NCBI RefSeq assembly: GCF_001663775.1
Contig: NZ_KV467168.1
Span: 2,268,870 to 2,332,869 of the forward strand
From: Arthrobacter sp. B6
GTDB lineage: Bacteria; Actinomycetota; Actinomycetes; Actinomycetales; Micrococcaceae
Length of the DNA: 64,000 nucleotides
Reading direction: 5' to 3'
Position numbers and translations under genes: made by a program. Under the pieces are notes generated by a model, which made no database searches, had not been told where the DNA came from, and was given only the letters and a program-made list of their open reading frames with translations. Positions 9,783 to 18,870 of the stretch are shown here, piece after piece; the first letter of the stretch is position 1, and each line of letters starts with the position of its first letter.

Positions 9783-10219
9783 GATGGCTTCCTCTCTGAA
9801 GCGAACGCCGTTTCGTGGGTGCCGATTTGGGTGAGTCGAGGCGACTGGTGTTGTGACTCCAGTCACTTCGATGCTGGTAATGCAACGCTATTCCGATGGT
9901 CTTTATGCACACAGCCGCTCGACGCAGCCGGGTATCCAGTTAGGGCAAACTTTGAGACCCTCTTCCTGTCGGGAAGGGGAAGCCCTGCCGGGTTTGCATT
10001 GGCTCACGAATGGAGGATGAAGGGGCGTCCCAGTTGGACAGCTAGGTAACCAGGGCTGCTGATGCCGTGGAAGGGGCCTGGTGAGTGCTTGGTTCTGCCG
10101 TTTGCGACCGTAGCAGAGCTGCGGCGGTCGCCACTCAGCCGTCCTTGCCAGGGGCGAACCCGCCCGAAGCATCCGGAATTTGTCGCGGTGCCCCTATGCG
10201 GCCAACCTGCAGTGGGTCG

Positions 10220-10283
10220 CGGCCGGATTCCCAACCCCCGACTTTCGGGTTGCTGTTGCGAAGGCATGTTGGGAATCCGGCCG
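10220..10283. repeat. 16-bp inverted repeat with 32-nt loop
   Basis: CGGCCGGATTCCCAAC at 10220-10235 is exactly complementary to 10268-10283. It sits in non-coding DNA downstream (in minus-strand terms) of the ppsA-adjacent small gene ending at 10355, so it may terminate that transcript. The long loop is unusual for a terminator and a small mobile-element remnant is an alternative. Confidence 0.6.
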
Positions 10284-10354
10284 ACGCTTTGGAGGGATGA
10301 CGGTTCTACTGGATGGTCGGACCTAGTAGGCCCAACAACTCCAGTGCCCGTCTT

Positions 10355-10663
10355 TTATACCTTCGGGCTTTGCATGGTGTGCCAGTGGTTGACTGCGCGG
10401 ACTGCGTAGCCGTCAGTGCGGTGAATGAGGCGTCTGGACCAGGTTTCATCTCTGATCCATAAGGCGGAGCCATCTTCCATATTGGCATCAATGTATCCGC
10501 CGAAGGCGGGTAGTCCTGGTCCGGACAAGACCACGGGCAGTCCGATCGGCGCTTGGCACCATTCGGTCACGAATTCTCCCAAGGAGTAGCCCTCTGCCAG
10601 CCCGGCGGGAGTCCAGAACTCACGATTGCAGGCCTGCCTGGTTTGGAAATGGATAGTCGTCAC
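10355..10663 (-). CDS. Hypothetical protein downstream of PEP synthase
   Basis: A 102-residue protein with a GTG start at 10663 behind GAAGGGACGAT, a good ribosome site. It begins 50 bp after the ppsA stop on the same strand and may share its transcript. The C-terminal half (GGYIDANMEDGSALWI, then SRRLIHRTDGYAVRAV) resembles the small proteins at 54252-54497 (GTVDAVTEDGSVLWI) and 31862-32092 (ERTYRREDGWQIRTI). This suggests a shared small beta-rich family of unknown function. No membrane segment or signal peptide. Confidence 0.6.
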   Translation of the reverse strand: MTTIHFQTRQACNREFWTPAGLAEGYSLGEFVTEWCQAPIGLPVVLSGPGLPAFGGYIDANMEDGSALWIRDETWSRRLIHRTDGYAVRAVNHWHTMQSPKV

Positions 10664-10713
10664 ATCGTCCCTTCGCGCCCTGCCGCTTCCGCCACATCAA
10701 GCCCAGTAATTTG

Positions 10714-13110
10714 TCACACAATAGCCGCCGCCGGGACGCCAAGGCGGTGCCAAGTGTCCACGACGGTATCAGGGTTGAGGGAGAGCGAATCGATGCCCTG
10801 ATGAACGAGCCATTCAGCAAAGTCGTCGTGGTCGCTGGGCCCTTGTCCGCAGATGCCGACGTATTTGCCGCGAGCCTTGCAGGTCTGAATCGCCATGGTG
10901 AGCAGTTTCTTGACGGCTGGGTTTCTTTCGTCGAAGCCCTCTGAAACGATGGCGGAGTCCCTGTCCAAGCCGAGGGCGAGTTGGGTCATGTCGTTGGATC
11001 CAATGGAGAAGCCATCGAAGTAGTCAAGGAATTCGTTGGCGAGCAGCGCGTTGGCGGGGAGTTCGCACATCATGATGATCTCCAGGCCGTTGTCTCCACG
11101 GCGCAGCCCGTTTTCGGCGAGGAGCTCGATTACCCCGTGTGCTTCGTCTAGGGTGCGGACGAAGGGCACCATGAGCTTGATGTTCGTCAAGCCCATCTGG
11201 TTTCGTACGAATGCAAGCGCCTCACATTCCATGTCAAAGCTTTCCCGAAATGAAGGTGCCAGATACCGTGCGGCGCCACGGAATCCGATCATGGGATTTT
11301 CTTCGTGTGGCTCATATGCGGCTCCGCCGATCAGGTTGGCATACTCGTTGGACTTGAAGTCCGATAGCCGAACAATGACCGGTTCCGGGGCGAAAGCGGC
11401 TGCCAGGGTCGCGATGCCTTCGGCTAGACGTTTGACGTAAAAGTCCCGGGGACTGTCATAGGCGCTGATGCGTGCACGGATTTCGGCCGCGACGCCCGCG
11501 GACTGTTCATCGAGTTGCAGCAGGGCCTTGGGATGGATACCAATCTGGCGGTTGATGATGAACTCCAGCCGGGCCAGGCCTACACCATGGTTAGGCAGGG
11601 CCGCGAAACTGAAGGCCTGTTCCGGGGTTCCAATATTCATCATGACCCGCACGGGGACCTCGGGCATGTGCGATAGTTCGGTTTCCTCGATGGCGAACTC
11701 CAGGATCCCTTCGTAGGCGAATCCAGCATCCCCTTCAGCGCAGGACACGCTGACGTCCATGCCGTCCAGGAGAACGTTTGTAGCCTCTCCCGTTCCAACT
11801 ACGGCCGGAATTCCCAGCTCTCGGGCGATGATGGCGGCATGGCATGTCCGTCCGCCACGGTTTGTGACGATGGCGGCCGCACGTTTCATGATGGGTTCCC
11901 AGTCAGGGTCGGTCATGTCAGCGACGAGAACGTCGCCGGTGTTGAAGTCGGCCATCTGGTCGAGCGAGGTGAGGACACGTACCGGGCCGGCTCCGATCCG
12001 CTGTCCGATTGCCCGTCCTTCACACAGAACCGTCCCGGTCTCTTTCAGGCGGTAGCGGCGCAGCTGGTGTGCCGATTTGCGGGACTCGACCGTTTCAGGG
12101 CGGGCCTGCAGGATGTACAGTTGGCCGTCCGACCCGTCTTTACCCCATTCGATGTCCATCGGACGGCCGTAGTGGGCCTCAATGGCGAGGGCATGCGCGG
12201 CGAGTTGCTCGACTTCACCGTCGGTGATGCTGAACCGGTCCCTCAGCGCCGGCTCAACTTCGACGAGTTCGATTGTGTGCCCAGCGTTAGCATCAGCGGA
12301 GTACACCATCTGCAGGGCCTTCTCCCCCAGTCCTCGTTTTAGAATTGAGGGACGCCCGGCTCGCAGCGAGGGCTTGTAGACGTAGAACTCGTCGGGGTTG
12401 ACGGCACCTTGGACTATCGCCTCTCCCAATCCATAGGAGGAGGTGATGAGTACCGCCTCATCGAAACCCGTTTCGGTGTCCATTGTGAACATGACACCTG
12501 ATGCACCCACGTCGGAGCGCACCATACGTTGAATACCCGCGGAGATGGCGACGTCGCCGTGCATGAAGCTGTGGTGCACACGGTAAGCGATCGCCCGGTC
12601 GTTGTAGAGGGAGGCGAAAACATCCTTACTGGCCTGGATGATGTTGCCGATACCGGTGACGTTAAGAAACGTCTCCTGCTGACCGGCAAAGGAGGCATCC
12701 GGCAGGTCTTCCGCTGTCGCGCTGGAGCGAACAGCCCAGGAAATCGGGCCCGGACCACCGTGCTTTCCGACCAGGATGTCGTATGAGGAGCTGATCGCGG
12801 CTTCAAGTTCCGGTGGCAACGGCGCGTTCCTTACCAGGGCTCGAATCTCCCGGCCTCTGATAGCCAGATCGGCAACGTTCTCCACATCGAGACCTATCAA
12901 GAGCTCCTCGATCGTCTGCTCAAGTTTCGAGTGAGCCAGGAACCGGCGGTACGCATCAGCAGTAGTGGCAAAGCCATCCGGCACCTTCACTCCTGCTGAG
13001 GCGAGGTTCTGCACCATCTCCCCCAGCGAGGCATTCTTGCCCCCCACCCGCCCAAGATCTTGTAGGCCTATCTCCGAAAACCACAAAATGTCTTCCGTCA
13101 TGACACTCAC
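10714..13110 (-). CDS. ppsA: Phosphoenolpyruvate synthase
   Basis: A 798-residue PEP synthase that turns pyruvate, ATP and water into PEP, AMP and phosphate. The order of domains is the usual one: N-terminal ATP-grasp ([14 protein letters not shown], then [12 protein letters not shown]), a swivelling phosphohistidine domain with [20 protein letters not shown], and a C-terminal PEP/pyruvate barrel with [18 protein letters not shown] and a late Cys in [10 protein letters not shown]. The start is GTG at 13110 behind GAAGGAGCA; ATG at 13101 is an alternative. It allows gluconeogenesis from pyruvate, the expected end product of the acid pathways in this window. Length and motifs are complete. Confidence 0.95.
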   Translation of the reverse strand: MSVMTEDILWFSEIGLQDLGRVGGKNASLGEMVQNLASAGVKVPDGFATTADAYRRFLAHSKLEQTIEELLIGLDVENVADLAIRGREIRALVRNAPLPPELEAAISSSYDILVGKHGGPGPISWAVRSSATAEDLPDASFAGQQETFLNVTGIGNIIQASKDVFASLYNDRAIAYRVHHSFMHGDVAISAGIQRMVRSDVGASGVMFTMDTETGFDEAVLITSSYGLGEAIVQGAVNPDEFYVYKPSLRAGRPSILKRGLGEKALQMVYSADANAGHTIELVEVEPALRDRFSITDGEVEQLAAHALAIEAHYGRPMDIEWGKDGSDGQLYILQARPETVESRKSAHQLRRYRLKETGTVLCEGRAIGQRIGAGPVRVLTSLDQMADFNTGDVLVADMTDPDWEPIMKRAAAIVTNRGGRTCHAAIIARELGIPAVVGTGEATNVLLDGMDVSVSCAEGDAGFAYEGILEFAIEETELSHMPEVPVRVMMNIGTPEQAFSFAALPNHGVGLARLEFIINRQIGIHPKALLQLDEQSAGVAAEIRARISAYDSPRDFYVKRLAEGIATLAAAFAPEPVIVRLSDFKSNEYANLIGGAAYEPHEENPMIGFRGAARYLAPSFRESFDMECEALAFVRNQMGLTNIKLMVPFVRTLDEAHGVIELLAENGLRRGDNGLEIIMMCELPANALLANEFLDYFDGFSIGSNDMTQLALGLDRDSAIVSEGFDERNPAVKKLLTMAIQTCKARGKYVGICGQGPSDHDDFAEWLVHQGIDSLSLNPDTVVDTWHRLGVPAAAIV

Positions 13111-13216
13111 TGCTCCTTCGTCAAGTTATGCCCTGATTTTTCCGCCGCAAGATATGCATTCCTGCCGGCGGAGGCATGATGTAGGGCTGCTCCTCCGACC
13201 GGCATTTTCTTCGTCG

Positions 13217-13702
13217 TCACTTGACGGGCTGCCCTTGATGGATGGGGGCCTCACGCTTGGAACTGAAGCCGGTAGTAAGGTTGGCGGCGTATTCGGAGAG
13301 CCATCCCAAGCCGGCGCCAAGGGCCAGGGCCAAACACGTGGCAGAGAGGTCGAATGAGGTTCCGAAAAACGCCGCGCACCCGGCGAACGTGCCGGGGATG
13401 AAGGACAGTACCCGCCACCTAGCCTGCACGCACATCGCGAAAGCGGCGAGGCTAACAGCGATGGGCAGGGCGACTGGCAGGGCAACCGCGCCCGCCGTCC
13501 ACACGATTACGCTCCCCCACAAGGCGCCGGAAAGAGTAGCGGGGATGGCTTTGAGCAGTCCGTCCCGCTTTCCGCCCGCCGCGAAGTAGCAGGCCCAACC
13601 CACGAAGCCAACCCATGTGATCAGGCCGAAAGGGGTGCTGAACTGCGTCCATAGTCCGGCAAGTATGCCGACGCTGATCCCTATAGTGACGAGTGCTTTC
13701 AT
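13217..13702 (-). CDS. DUF1097-type membrane protein
   Basis: About 161 residues from the ATG at 13702, chosen because AAGGAATACACA precedes it; the frame is open further upstream but without a ribosome site. It is strongly hydrophobic with about five membrane segments (MKALVTIGISVGILAGLW, LITWVGFVGWACYFAAGG, ATLSGALWGSVIVWTAGAV and two more), the layout of the DUF1097 inner-membrane family of unknown function. It lies between ppsA and the flavin-reductase genes on the same strand. Confidence 0.72.
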   Translation of the reverse strand: MKALVTIGISVGILAGLWTQFSTPFGLITWVGFVGWACYFAAGGKRDGLLKAIPATLSGALWGSVIVWTAGAVALPVALPIAVSLAAFAMCVQARWRVLSFIPGTFAGCAAFFGTSFDLSATCLALALGAGLGWLSEYAANLTTGFSSKREAPIHQGQPVK

Positions 13703-13829
13703 TGTGTATTCCTTGTTGAGGGCAGGGTGATGATCCCCGGGCGGCTTTGCGCCATTGGACTGGCCATTCCCGGGCACCCTGGTGTTGGTGAGTAGCTGCG
13801 CCATTTGGCAGAGACTGATTCCGGTGGTC

Positions 13830-14357
13830 CTATATCCAGGGCCGGATGTTTTGAAGACTTTGGGATGTCTGTACAGCCGCTGCCAGTTCCACCAGGGCCG
13901 CCCCGTGTAGCCTGAGGCGCAGCGCGATGTCGGTTTGAATGGCCCCGCCAGGGTTGAAGGCTGTGGAGTCCAAATAGACGTCGGGGGAAAGAATCTGGGT
14001 CCCGAAGAAGCCGCTAAGCGTATTACTGAGCTCCCTGGTACCGAGGAAGTGCGCGGCGGAGGCTCCCGTCATGGCCACCATCGCAGGCGTGCCGTGAAGG
14101 GGCCCCTCGTCCTCGGCGGTACTGCGGTCGATCCGCTCCAGAAGCAGCCTCATCGCCGCCGTGGGACTTGCCCGGTATGTTGGGCTGCCGAAAACCACAC
14201 CGTCTGCGGCAGCTATCTGTCCGAGGACTGCTTCGTCGTCGTGGCGGACCAGTTCGGTTTCCGCCCCGGCGTCAGCTGCGCCGGCCAGTATTTCGGATAT
14301 CATCCGGTGAGTCTTGCCCGGGCTGTGTGGACTGGCGTCCACGCCCAGGATTCTCAA
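13830..14357 (-). CDS. NADPH-dependent FMN reductase family protein
   Basis: A 175-residue flavodoxin-fold protein. MRILGVDASPHSPGKTHRMI is the phosphate-binding loop and VVFGSPTYRASPTAAMRLLLERID the second flavin-contact segment of the FMN_red family, to which SsuE and azoreductases belong. The start is TTG at 14357, overlapping the stop of the upstream flavin reductase by four bases (TTGA), so translation is coupled. It may supply reduced flavin to the luciferase-like monooxygenase at 18871 or act as a quinone or nitro reductase. Two flavin reductases in tandem is unusual. Confidence 0.85.
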   Translation of the reverse strand: MRILGVDASPHSPGKTHRMISEILAGAADAGAETELVRHDDEAVLGQIAAADGVVFGSPTYRASPTAAMRLLLERIDRSTAEDEGPLHGTPAMVAMTGASAAHFLGTRELSNTLSGFFGTQILSPDVYLDSTAFNPGGAIQTDIALRLRLHGAALVELAAAVQTSQSLQNIRPWI

Positions 14358-14842
14358 GCACCGATCCCGACGTAGCTTCCTTTGAAGAACAGCAGGGGTT
14401 CAGCGCCGCCACGGGCGTCCATGGCCTTGACCTTGCCGATGACGATGGTGTGATCGCCACCGTCGTACTCCTGGTGGAGTTCGCAGTCGATCCAGGCGAG
14501 GGCGCTATCCAGAATTGGGTTACCCAAAGGGGACGCGGCGTGGCTTACACCAGCGAACTTGTCGGTTCCTGATCGGGCAAACTTGCCGGACAGGTCGCGG
14601 TGCTCTTCGGGGAGAATGTTCACGCAGAACCGTCCGGTGCCCCTGATGACGGGCCAGGTTGAGGAGGAGCGCGCAGGGTTGAATGCGATGAGCGGCGGTT
14701 CCAGTGACAGTGACGAGAATGACTGGCAGGTGAACCCGACGGGCCCCTGTTCAGTAGTTGCGGTGATGATGGTCAGTCCTGTGCAGAAATGCCCGAGGAT
14801 TTCCCGCATCCTCTCCGGGGTGACTTCAGAGTGATTTTCCAT
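14354..14842 (-). CDS. Flavin reductase domain protein (two-component monooxygenase reductase)
   Basis: A 162-residue protein of the HpaC/HsaB-type flavin reductase family: MREILGHFCTGLTIITA, GFTCQSFSSLSLEPPLIAFNP and FCVNILPEEHRDLSGKFA are standard segments. Such enzymes reduce FMN or FAD with NAD(P)H and hand it to a separate oxygenase. ATG at 14842 follows GAAGGAAGACCATC. It lies 12 bp downstream of the lyase gene. The best partner in the window is the luciferase-like monooxygenase transcribed divergently from 18871. Confidence 0.92.
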   Translation of the reverse strand: MENHSEVTPERMREILGHFCTGLTIITATTEQGPVGFTCQSFSSLSLEPPLIAFNPARSSSTWPVIRGTGRFCVNILPEEHRDLSGKFARSGTDKFAGVSHAASPLGNPILDSALAWIDCELHQEYDGGDHTIVIGKVKAMDARGGAEPLLFFKGSYVGIGA

Positions 14843-14854
14843 GATGGTCTTCCT

Positions 14855-15850
14855 TCAGTGTTGGGTTGGGACGAGATAGGGATCTGTTGTGTAGGTAAAG
14901 CCAATTCGTGGTTCGCAGCGGGTCAGCGCGGCTGACAATTCGTGGCCCACGAATTCGGCTACTTCGGAGCTGATTTTTTTCAGTGCGGCTATGTTCAGGC
15001 CGGTGTGGATTCCCATGTCTTCCAGGAAATTGGTGAGGTCTTCGGTGGCCAGGTTGCCGCTGGCTCCCGGGGCGAATGGGCACCCGCCCAGACCTCCGAT
15101 GGATGCGTCGAAGTCCGTCACGCCGATGAGGAGGCCGGCGAGGACGTTTGCCATAGCGGTGTCCCGGGTGTTGTGCAGGTGCAGCCCGATCGAATGGCCG
15201 GGTGCCTGCGCGCGGACAGCCTGAACGAGGCTGATGACGCGGTCAGGAGTGGCGGTGCCGATGGTGTCGCCCAAACAGATTCGGTCGGCTCCGGCGGCCA
15301 CCAAGGCTTGGACGATGTCGGAGACTGCGCCTACCGGCGTTGGGCCCTCAAAGGGGCAGTCGAAGGATATAGCGACAATGACTTCGCAAATGCCGCCGGC
15401 TTCGTGGACCATGTTGATGATCTCTTTGCCGGCTTCGACAGACTGCGCTAGGGTTTTTCCCGCATTGGCCTTGGCGTGGCTCTCTGATGCAGAGACCACG
15501 TACTCCAAGTGCGTGATTCCAGCAGCAAGGGCGCGTTTTGCGCCACCGATGCCGGCCACGAGAGCGCAGAAGTCAACGTCAGGCCAGCGGTACAGCTCCT
15601 GGACGAGATCAGCGGCGTCTGCCAGAGCCGGGACCGCTGTCGGTGAAACGAAGCTGGTCACCTCGACCCGTCGCACTCCGGCCTGCACGAGGCCGTCGAT
15701 CATCCGGATCTTGTGGTCAAGTGTCAGCGCGCGCTCGAGCTGCAACCCGTCGCGGGGCCCAACTTCACGGATGTCGACCGCATGCGGCAGGCTGTGTCCT
15801 ACGGCAGACGCTATGGATTCCAACGTGAGGGGCGAACCTTGTTCTTCCAT
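14855..15850 (-). CDS. HMG-CoA lyase family protein
   Basis: A 331-residue TIM-barrel lyase. VDIREVGPRDGLQLE, the catalytic-region motif IGGLGGCPFAPGASGN and the metal-binding HLHNTRDTA match HMG-CoA lyases, which cleave 3-hydroxy-3-methylglutaryl-CoA to acetoacetate and acetyl-CoA. Its start lies 2 bp after the stop of the CoA-transferase at 15853-17097, so CoA-transferase then lyase form one unit. Family relatives also cleave citramalyl-CoA (the (R)-citramalyl-CoA lyase of Chloroflexus, from memory). With LeuCD-type hydratases next door, (R)-citramalyl-CoA is a credible substrate. HMG-CoA itself, as in leucine catabolism, is the alternative. Confidence 0.93.
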   Translation of the reverse strand: MEEQGSPLTLESIASAVGHSLPHAVDIREVGPRDGLQLERALTLDHKIRMIDGLVQAGVRRVEVTSFVSPTAVPALADAADLVQELYRWPDVDFCALVAGIGGAKRALAAGITHLEYVVSASESHAKANAGKTLAQSVEAGKEIINMVHEAGGICEVIVAISFDCPFEGPTPVGAVSDIVQALVAAGADRICLGDTIGTATPDRVISLVQAVRAQAPGHSIGLHLHNTRDTAMANVLAGLLIGVTDFDASIGGLGGCPFAPGASGNLATEDLTNFLEDMGIHTGLNIAALKKISSEVAEFVGHELSAALTRCEPRIGFTYTTDPYLVPTQH

Positions 15851-15852
15851 AA

Positions 15853-17097
15853 TCAGATGACCTCGCTATCTGTGAGTTCTTTGATGTCCTGGTCGTCCAG
15901 GCCGAGAAGTCCGCGATAGACGTCGTCGTTGTCAAAGCCGGGTTCCGGACGGCCCGCCCAACGGACGGAGCCTTTTGCGCTGGAGAATTTCGGGACGATG
16001 CCCGGGCCTTTGATTTTTCGACCGACGCGGAGGTCGTCGTGATCGACGAACATTTCCCTGTGGATAAGTTGCGGATCATTCACGACTTCAGCCACGGTGT
16101 TAACCGGGCCGCAGACCACTCCGGCTTCGTCCAGCGTGCGGACTATGTCCGAGGCGGTCTGTCTCGAAGCCCACGTTGCGACGATGTCGTCGAGCTCATC
16201 CTGATGGCGTCCGCGGGCCACGTGGTCGGCGTATTTCTCGTCCTGAGCGAGTTCGGGTCTGTCCATGACGCCGCACAGCCGTGCAAAGACGGTGTCCTGG
16301 TTTGCGGCGATGATGACCGGGAGCCCGTCCCGGCTCATGTAGACGTTTGACGGTGCGATGCCGTCCAGACGGGTACCGGAAGGTTTACGCACAACTCCGG
16401 CTCCGTCGAAGTCCGGAATGGTTGATTCCATGAGGGCAAGGCACGACTCTGTGAGGGCAACGTCAATAACGTCTCCTTCGCCGGTGGTGCGTGAACGGAT
16501 GAGGGCTGCGAGGATCCCGTGGACGGCGAACATGCCTGCGAAGGAGTCACCCAGGGACAAAGCAATGCGCGGCGGAAGCTGCCCTGGGTAGCCGTTGACG
16601 GCCCGGAAGCCGCTGACGCCCTCTGCGACGGAGGCGTAGCCTGGCTTGAGTGCGTCGGGGCCGTCCTGGCCGTACCCGGAGATCCGGGCAATGACCAGCC
16701 GGGGGTTCTCCTGATGGAGGACATCGGGGCCGATCCCCCAGTTCTCCAGCGTGCCGGGGCGGAAGTTCTCGATGACAGCGTCGCTTTGCGCGACCATGTC
16801 CTTGAAGATGCTGATCCCACGTGGGGTGCGGAGGTTAAGCGTCACGCATTTCTTATTCCGTGCGTGCACCGTCCAGAACAACCGATGGCCATCAATTTCA
16901 CCCTGGCCCCAGGTCCGCAATGGATCGGGGCGGTCTGATGTCTCGATCTTGATGACTTCAGCTCCCATATCCGCCAGCAGCCGGCCGGCGAAGGGGCCGG
17001 CGACCAAAGATCCAAGTTCTAGGACCCGGATGCCCTCAAGCGGACCGCCCCCCTGCGGTCCCGGCGCTTCTTCGCGCCGGATCGGCGGTGTTCCCAT
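15853..17097 (-). CDS. CaiB/BaiF family III CoA-transferase
   Basis: 414 residues, full length for the family. GGPLEGIRVLELGSLVAGPFAGRLLADMGAEVIKIE, NKKCVTLNLRTPRG, VIENFRPGTLENWGIGPD and LSLGDSFAGMFAVHG (with the catalytic Asp) are all present. ATG at 17097 has a strong ribosome site, GGGAGGAAAATCAA. As first gene of a minus-strand unit with the HMG-CoA-lyase-family gene, it probably activates the lyase substrate by CoA transfer, for example from succinyl-CoA or acetyl-CoA. Two other family members occur at 1-885 and 46457-47644. Confidence 0.93.
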   Translation of the reverse strand: MGTPPIRREEAPGPQGGGPLEGIRVLELGSLVAGPFAGRLLADMGAEVIKIETSDRPDPLRTWGQGEIDGHRLFWTVHARNKKCVTLNLRTPRGISIFKDMVAQSDAVIENFRPGTLENWGIGPDVLHQENPRLVIARISGYGQDGPDALKPGYASVAEGVSGFRAVNGYPGQLPPRIALSLGDSFAGMFAVHGILAALIRSRTTGEGDVIDVALTESCLALMESTIPDFDGAGVVRKPSGTRLDGIAPSNVYMSRDGLPVIIAANQDTVFARLCGVMDRPELAQDEKYADHVARGRHQDELDDIVATWASRQTASDIVRTLDEAGVVCGPVNTVAEVVNDPQLIHREMFVDHDDLRVGRKIKGPGIVPKFSSAKGSVRWAGRPEPGFDNDDVYRGLLGLDDQDIKELTDSEVI

Positions 17098-17364
17098 TTG
17101 ATTTTCCTCCCGTACCCCGAAGGGTGATGTCCATCACTGACTGTCGTGATGGAGCACAACGCTATGAGCCGGAAGATGCACAGGACAGCCGCCAAGCGCG
17201 CCCGGACAGCCGATTTCTGCACGCTTTTGGCGGCGATGAATACTTTGCGAAAAGCGGCTGTCTGCCTGCACTGAACGGCTAGTGTGATGCACCTCTCAGT
17301 CCGTACGGTCTTTTCAGAGCTTCATCACAGGACGGTGGTGTTCAGCTGACAGGAAGGCAATGAA
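17098..17364. promoter_or_regulatory. Divergent promoter region, CoA-transferase / aldehyde dehydrogenase
   Basis: 267 bp between two divergent operons; it should carry both promoters and a regulator site, plausibly for the nearby AraC/XylS proteins. GACAGGAAGGCAATGAA before 17365 is the ribosome site of the dehydrogenase. No confident operator could be read by eye. Confidence 0.5.
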
Positions 17365-18852
17365 ATGTCGACAACGACGTTGATAAGGGAGAAGTTCTCC
17401 CTCTACATCGGTGGAAAGTTCGTCCCCGGATCGTCGGGGCAGTCGTTCGCCACCTCCAGTCCATACACGGGCGAGGTGTGGGCGGACGTGGCCGAGGGAA
17501 CCGTGGCGGATATTGATACCGCCGTCGCCAGCGCCAGGGCAGCGCTCACCGGGCCGTGGGGCGAGATGAGCGGCACCGGCCGCAGCGCCCTGTTGCGCAG
17601 GCTTGGGGACCTGATCGCTGAGAACGCGGAGCGGTTGGCTACCCTGGAAGTCAACGACTCGGGAAAGCTCTTCCACGAGATGATTGGCCAGACCCGGGCC
17701 CTGCCGCAGTGGTACTACTACTACGCCGGTCTGGCCGACAAAATCGAGGGACGCCAGATCCCCACGGACAAGCCCAACTTTCTGGTCTACACCAAGCGTG
17801 AGCCCGTGGGCGTCGTCGGAGCCATCACTCCTTGGAATTCCCCGCTGCTGCTGCTGACCTTCAAGCTCGCCCCGGCCCTCGCGGCTGGCTGCACCTTTGT
17901 GGTCAAGCCCAGCGAACACGCACCCGCCTCTACAGCCTTCCTGGCCGAACTTCTCGATCAGGCCGGCTTCCCGCCAGGCGTCTTCAACGTCGTCACGGGT
18001 GAGAGTCGTGAACTGGGCCAAGCCCTGGCGGCTCACCCGGGCGTGGACAAGGTTGCGTTCACCGGATCAACGGCCACCGGAGCCCTCGTCGCACAGGCCG
18101 CCGGCAAGAACATCAATAAAGTGACACTCGAACTCGGTGGCAAGAGCCCGCAGGTCGTGTTCGAGGACGCCGACCTTGAAGCAGCCGCGAACGGGCTGCT
18201 CGCCGGAGTGTTCGCCGCCACCGGGCAGACCTGCATGGCAGGATCCCGGCTCATCGTTCACGAATCAATCCACGACAAACTCGTGGATCTCGTGGTTGAA
18301 AAGGCCAACAACATCAAGCTCGGTGACCCGACGTCCGCAGAGACCCAGATGGGGCCGGTGGCCAACGGGCCCCAGTACCAAAAAGTCATGGACTACATCC
18401 AGAAGGCCCGCGACGAAAACGGCGTGATCGCCTGCGGTGGCTACACCCCGGATGATCTTGGCGGCTTCTTCATCCGCCCGACCGTCATCACCGGTGTCAA
18501 CAGAAATTCGACCGTCGTCAAGGAAGAAATCTTCGGCCCGGTCCTGTCCGTCTACACCTTCACCGATGAGACCGAAGCCATCGAGCTGGCCAATGACACC
18601 GAATACGGCCTGGCCGGGGCCGTCTGGACCAAGGATGTCCACAGGGCCCACAGGGTCGCCGGTGCCATCAAGGCAGGCACTGTCTGGATCAACGCCTACC
18701 GGGTCCTCGGGCCCCAGGTTCCATTCGGCGGCTTCGGATCCTCAGGAATCGGCCGCGAAAACGGCATCGAAGCCATCAACGACTACACCGAAACCAAATC
18801 CGTCTGGGTTGAACTGACCGGCGGTACCCGCGATCCCTTCAAACTGGGCTAG
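17365..18852 (+). CDS. Aldehyde dehydrogenase (NAD(P)+)
   Basis: 495 residues, complete. Motifs: VVGAITPWNSPLLLLTFKLAPALAAG, KVAFTGSTATGALVAQAA (coenzyme glycine), VTLELGGKSPQVVFEDADLE (general-base Glu) and ATGQTCMAGSRL with the nucleophilic Cys, then EEIFGPVLSV. It oxidises an aldehyde to an acid in the cytosol. It is first in a plus-strand unit with the luciferase-like monooxygenase 18 bp downstream, which suggests it oxidises the semialdehyde or aldehyde formed when that enzyme opens or oxygenates its substrate. Confidence 0.95.
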   Translation: MSTTTLIREKFSLYIGGKFVPGSSGQSFATSSPYTGEVWADVAEGTVADIDTAVASARAALTGPWGEMSGTGRSALLRRLGDLIAENAERLATLEVNDSGKLFHEMIGQTRALPQWYYYYAGLADKIEGRQIPTDKPNFLVYTKREPVGVVGAITPWNSPLLLLTFKLAPALAAGCTFVVKPSEHAPASTAFLAELLDQAGFPPGVFNVVTGESRELGQALAAHPGVDKVAFTGSTATGALVAQAAGKNINKVTLELGGKSPQVVFEDADLEAAANGLLAGVFAATGQTCMAGSRLIVHESIHDKLVDLVVEKANNIKLGDPTSAETQMGPVANGPQYQKVMDYIQKARDENGVIACGGYTPDDLGGFFIRPTVITGVNRNSTVVKEEIFGPVLSVYTFTDETEAIELANDTEYGLAGAVWTKDVHRAHRVAGAIKAGTVWINAYRVLGPQVPFGGFGSSGIGRENGIEAINDYTETKSVWVELTGGTRDPFKLG

Positions 18853-18870
18853 ATCCAAAGGACACCAATC

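Noticed and set aside
17314..18036. 240-codon frame opposite the aldehyde dehydrogenase
   Set aside because: Antisense shadow; composition is that of a reversed dehydrogenase gene.
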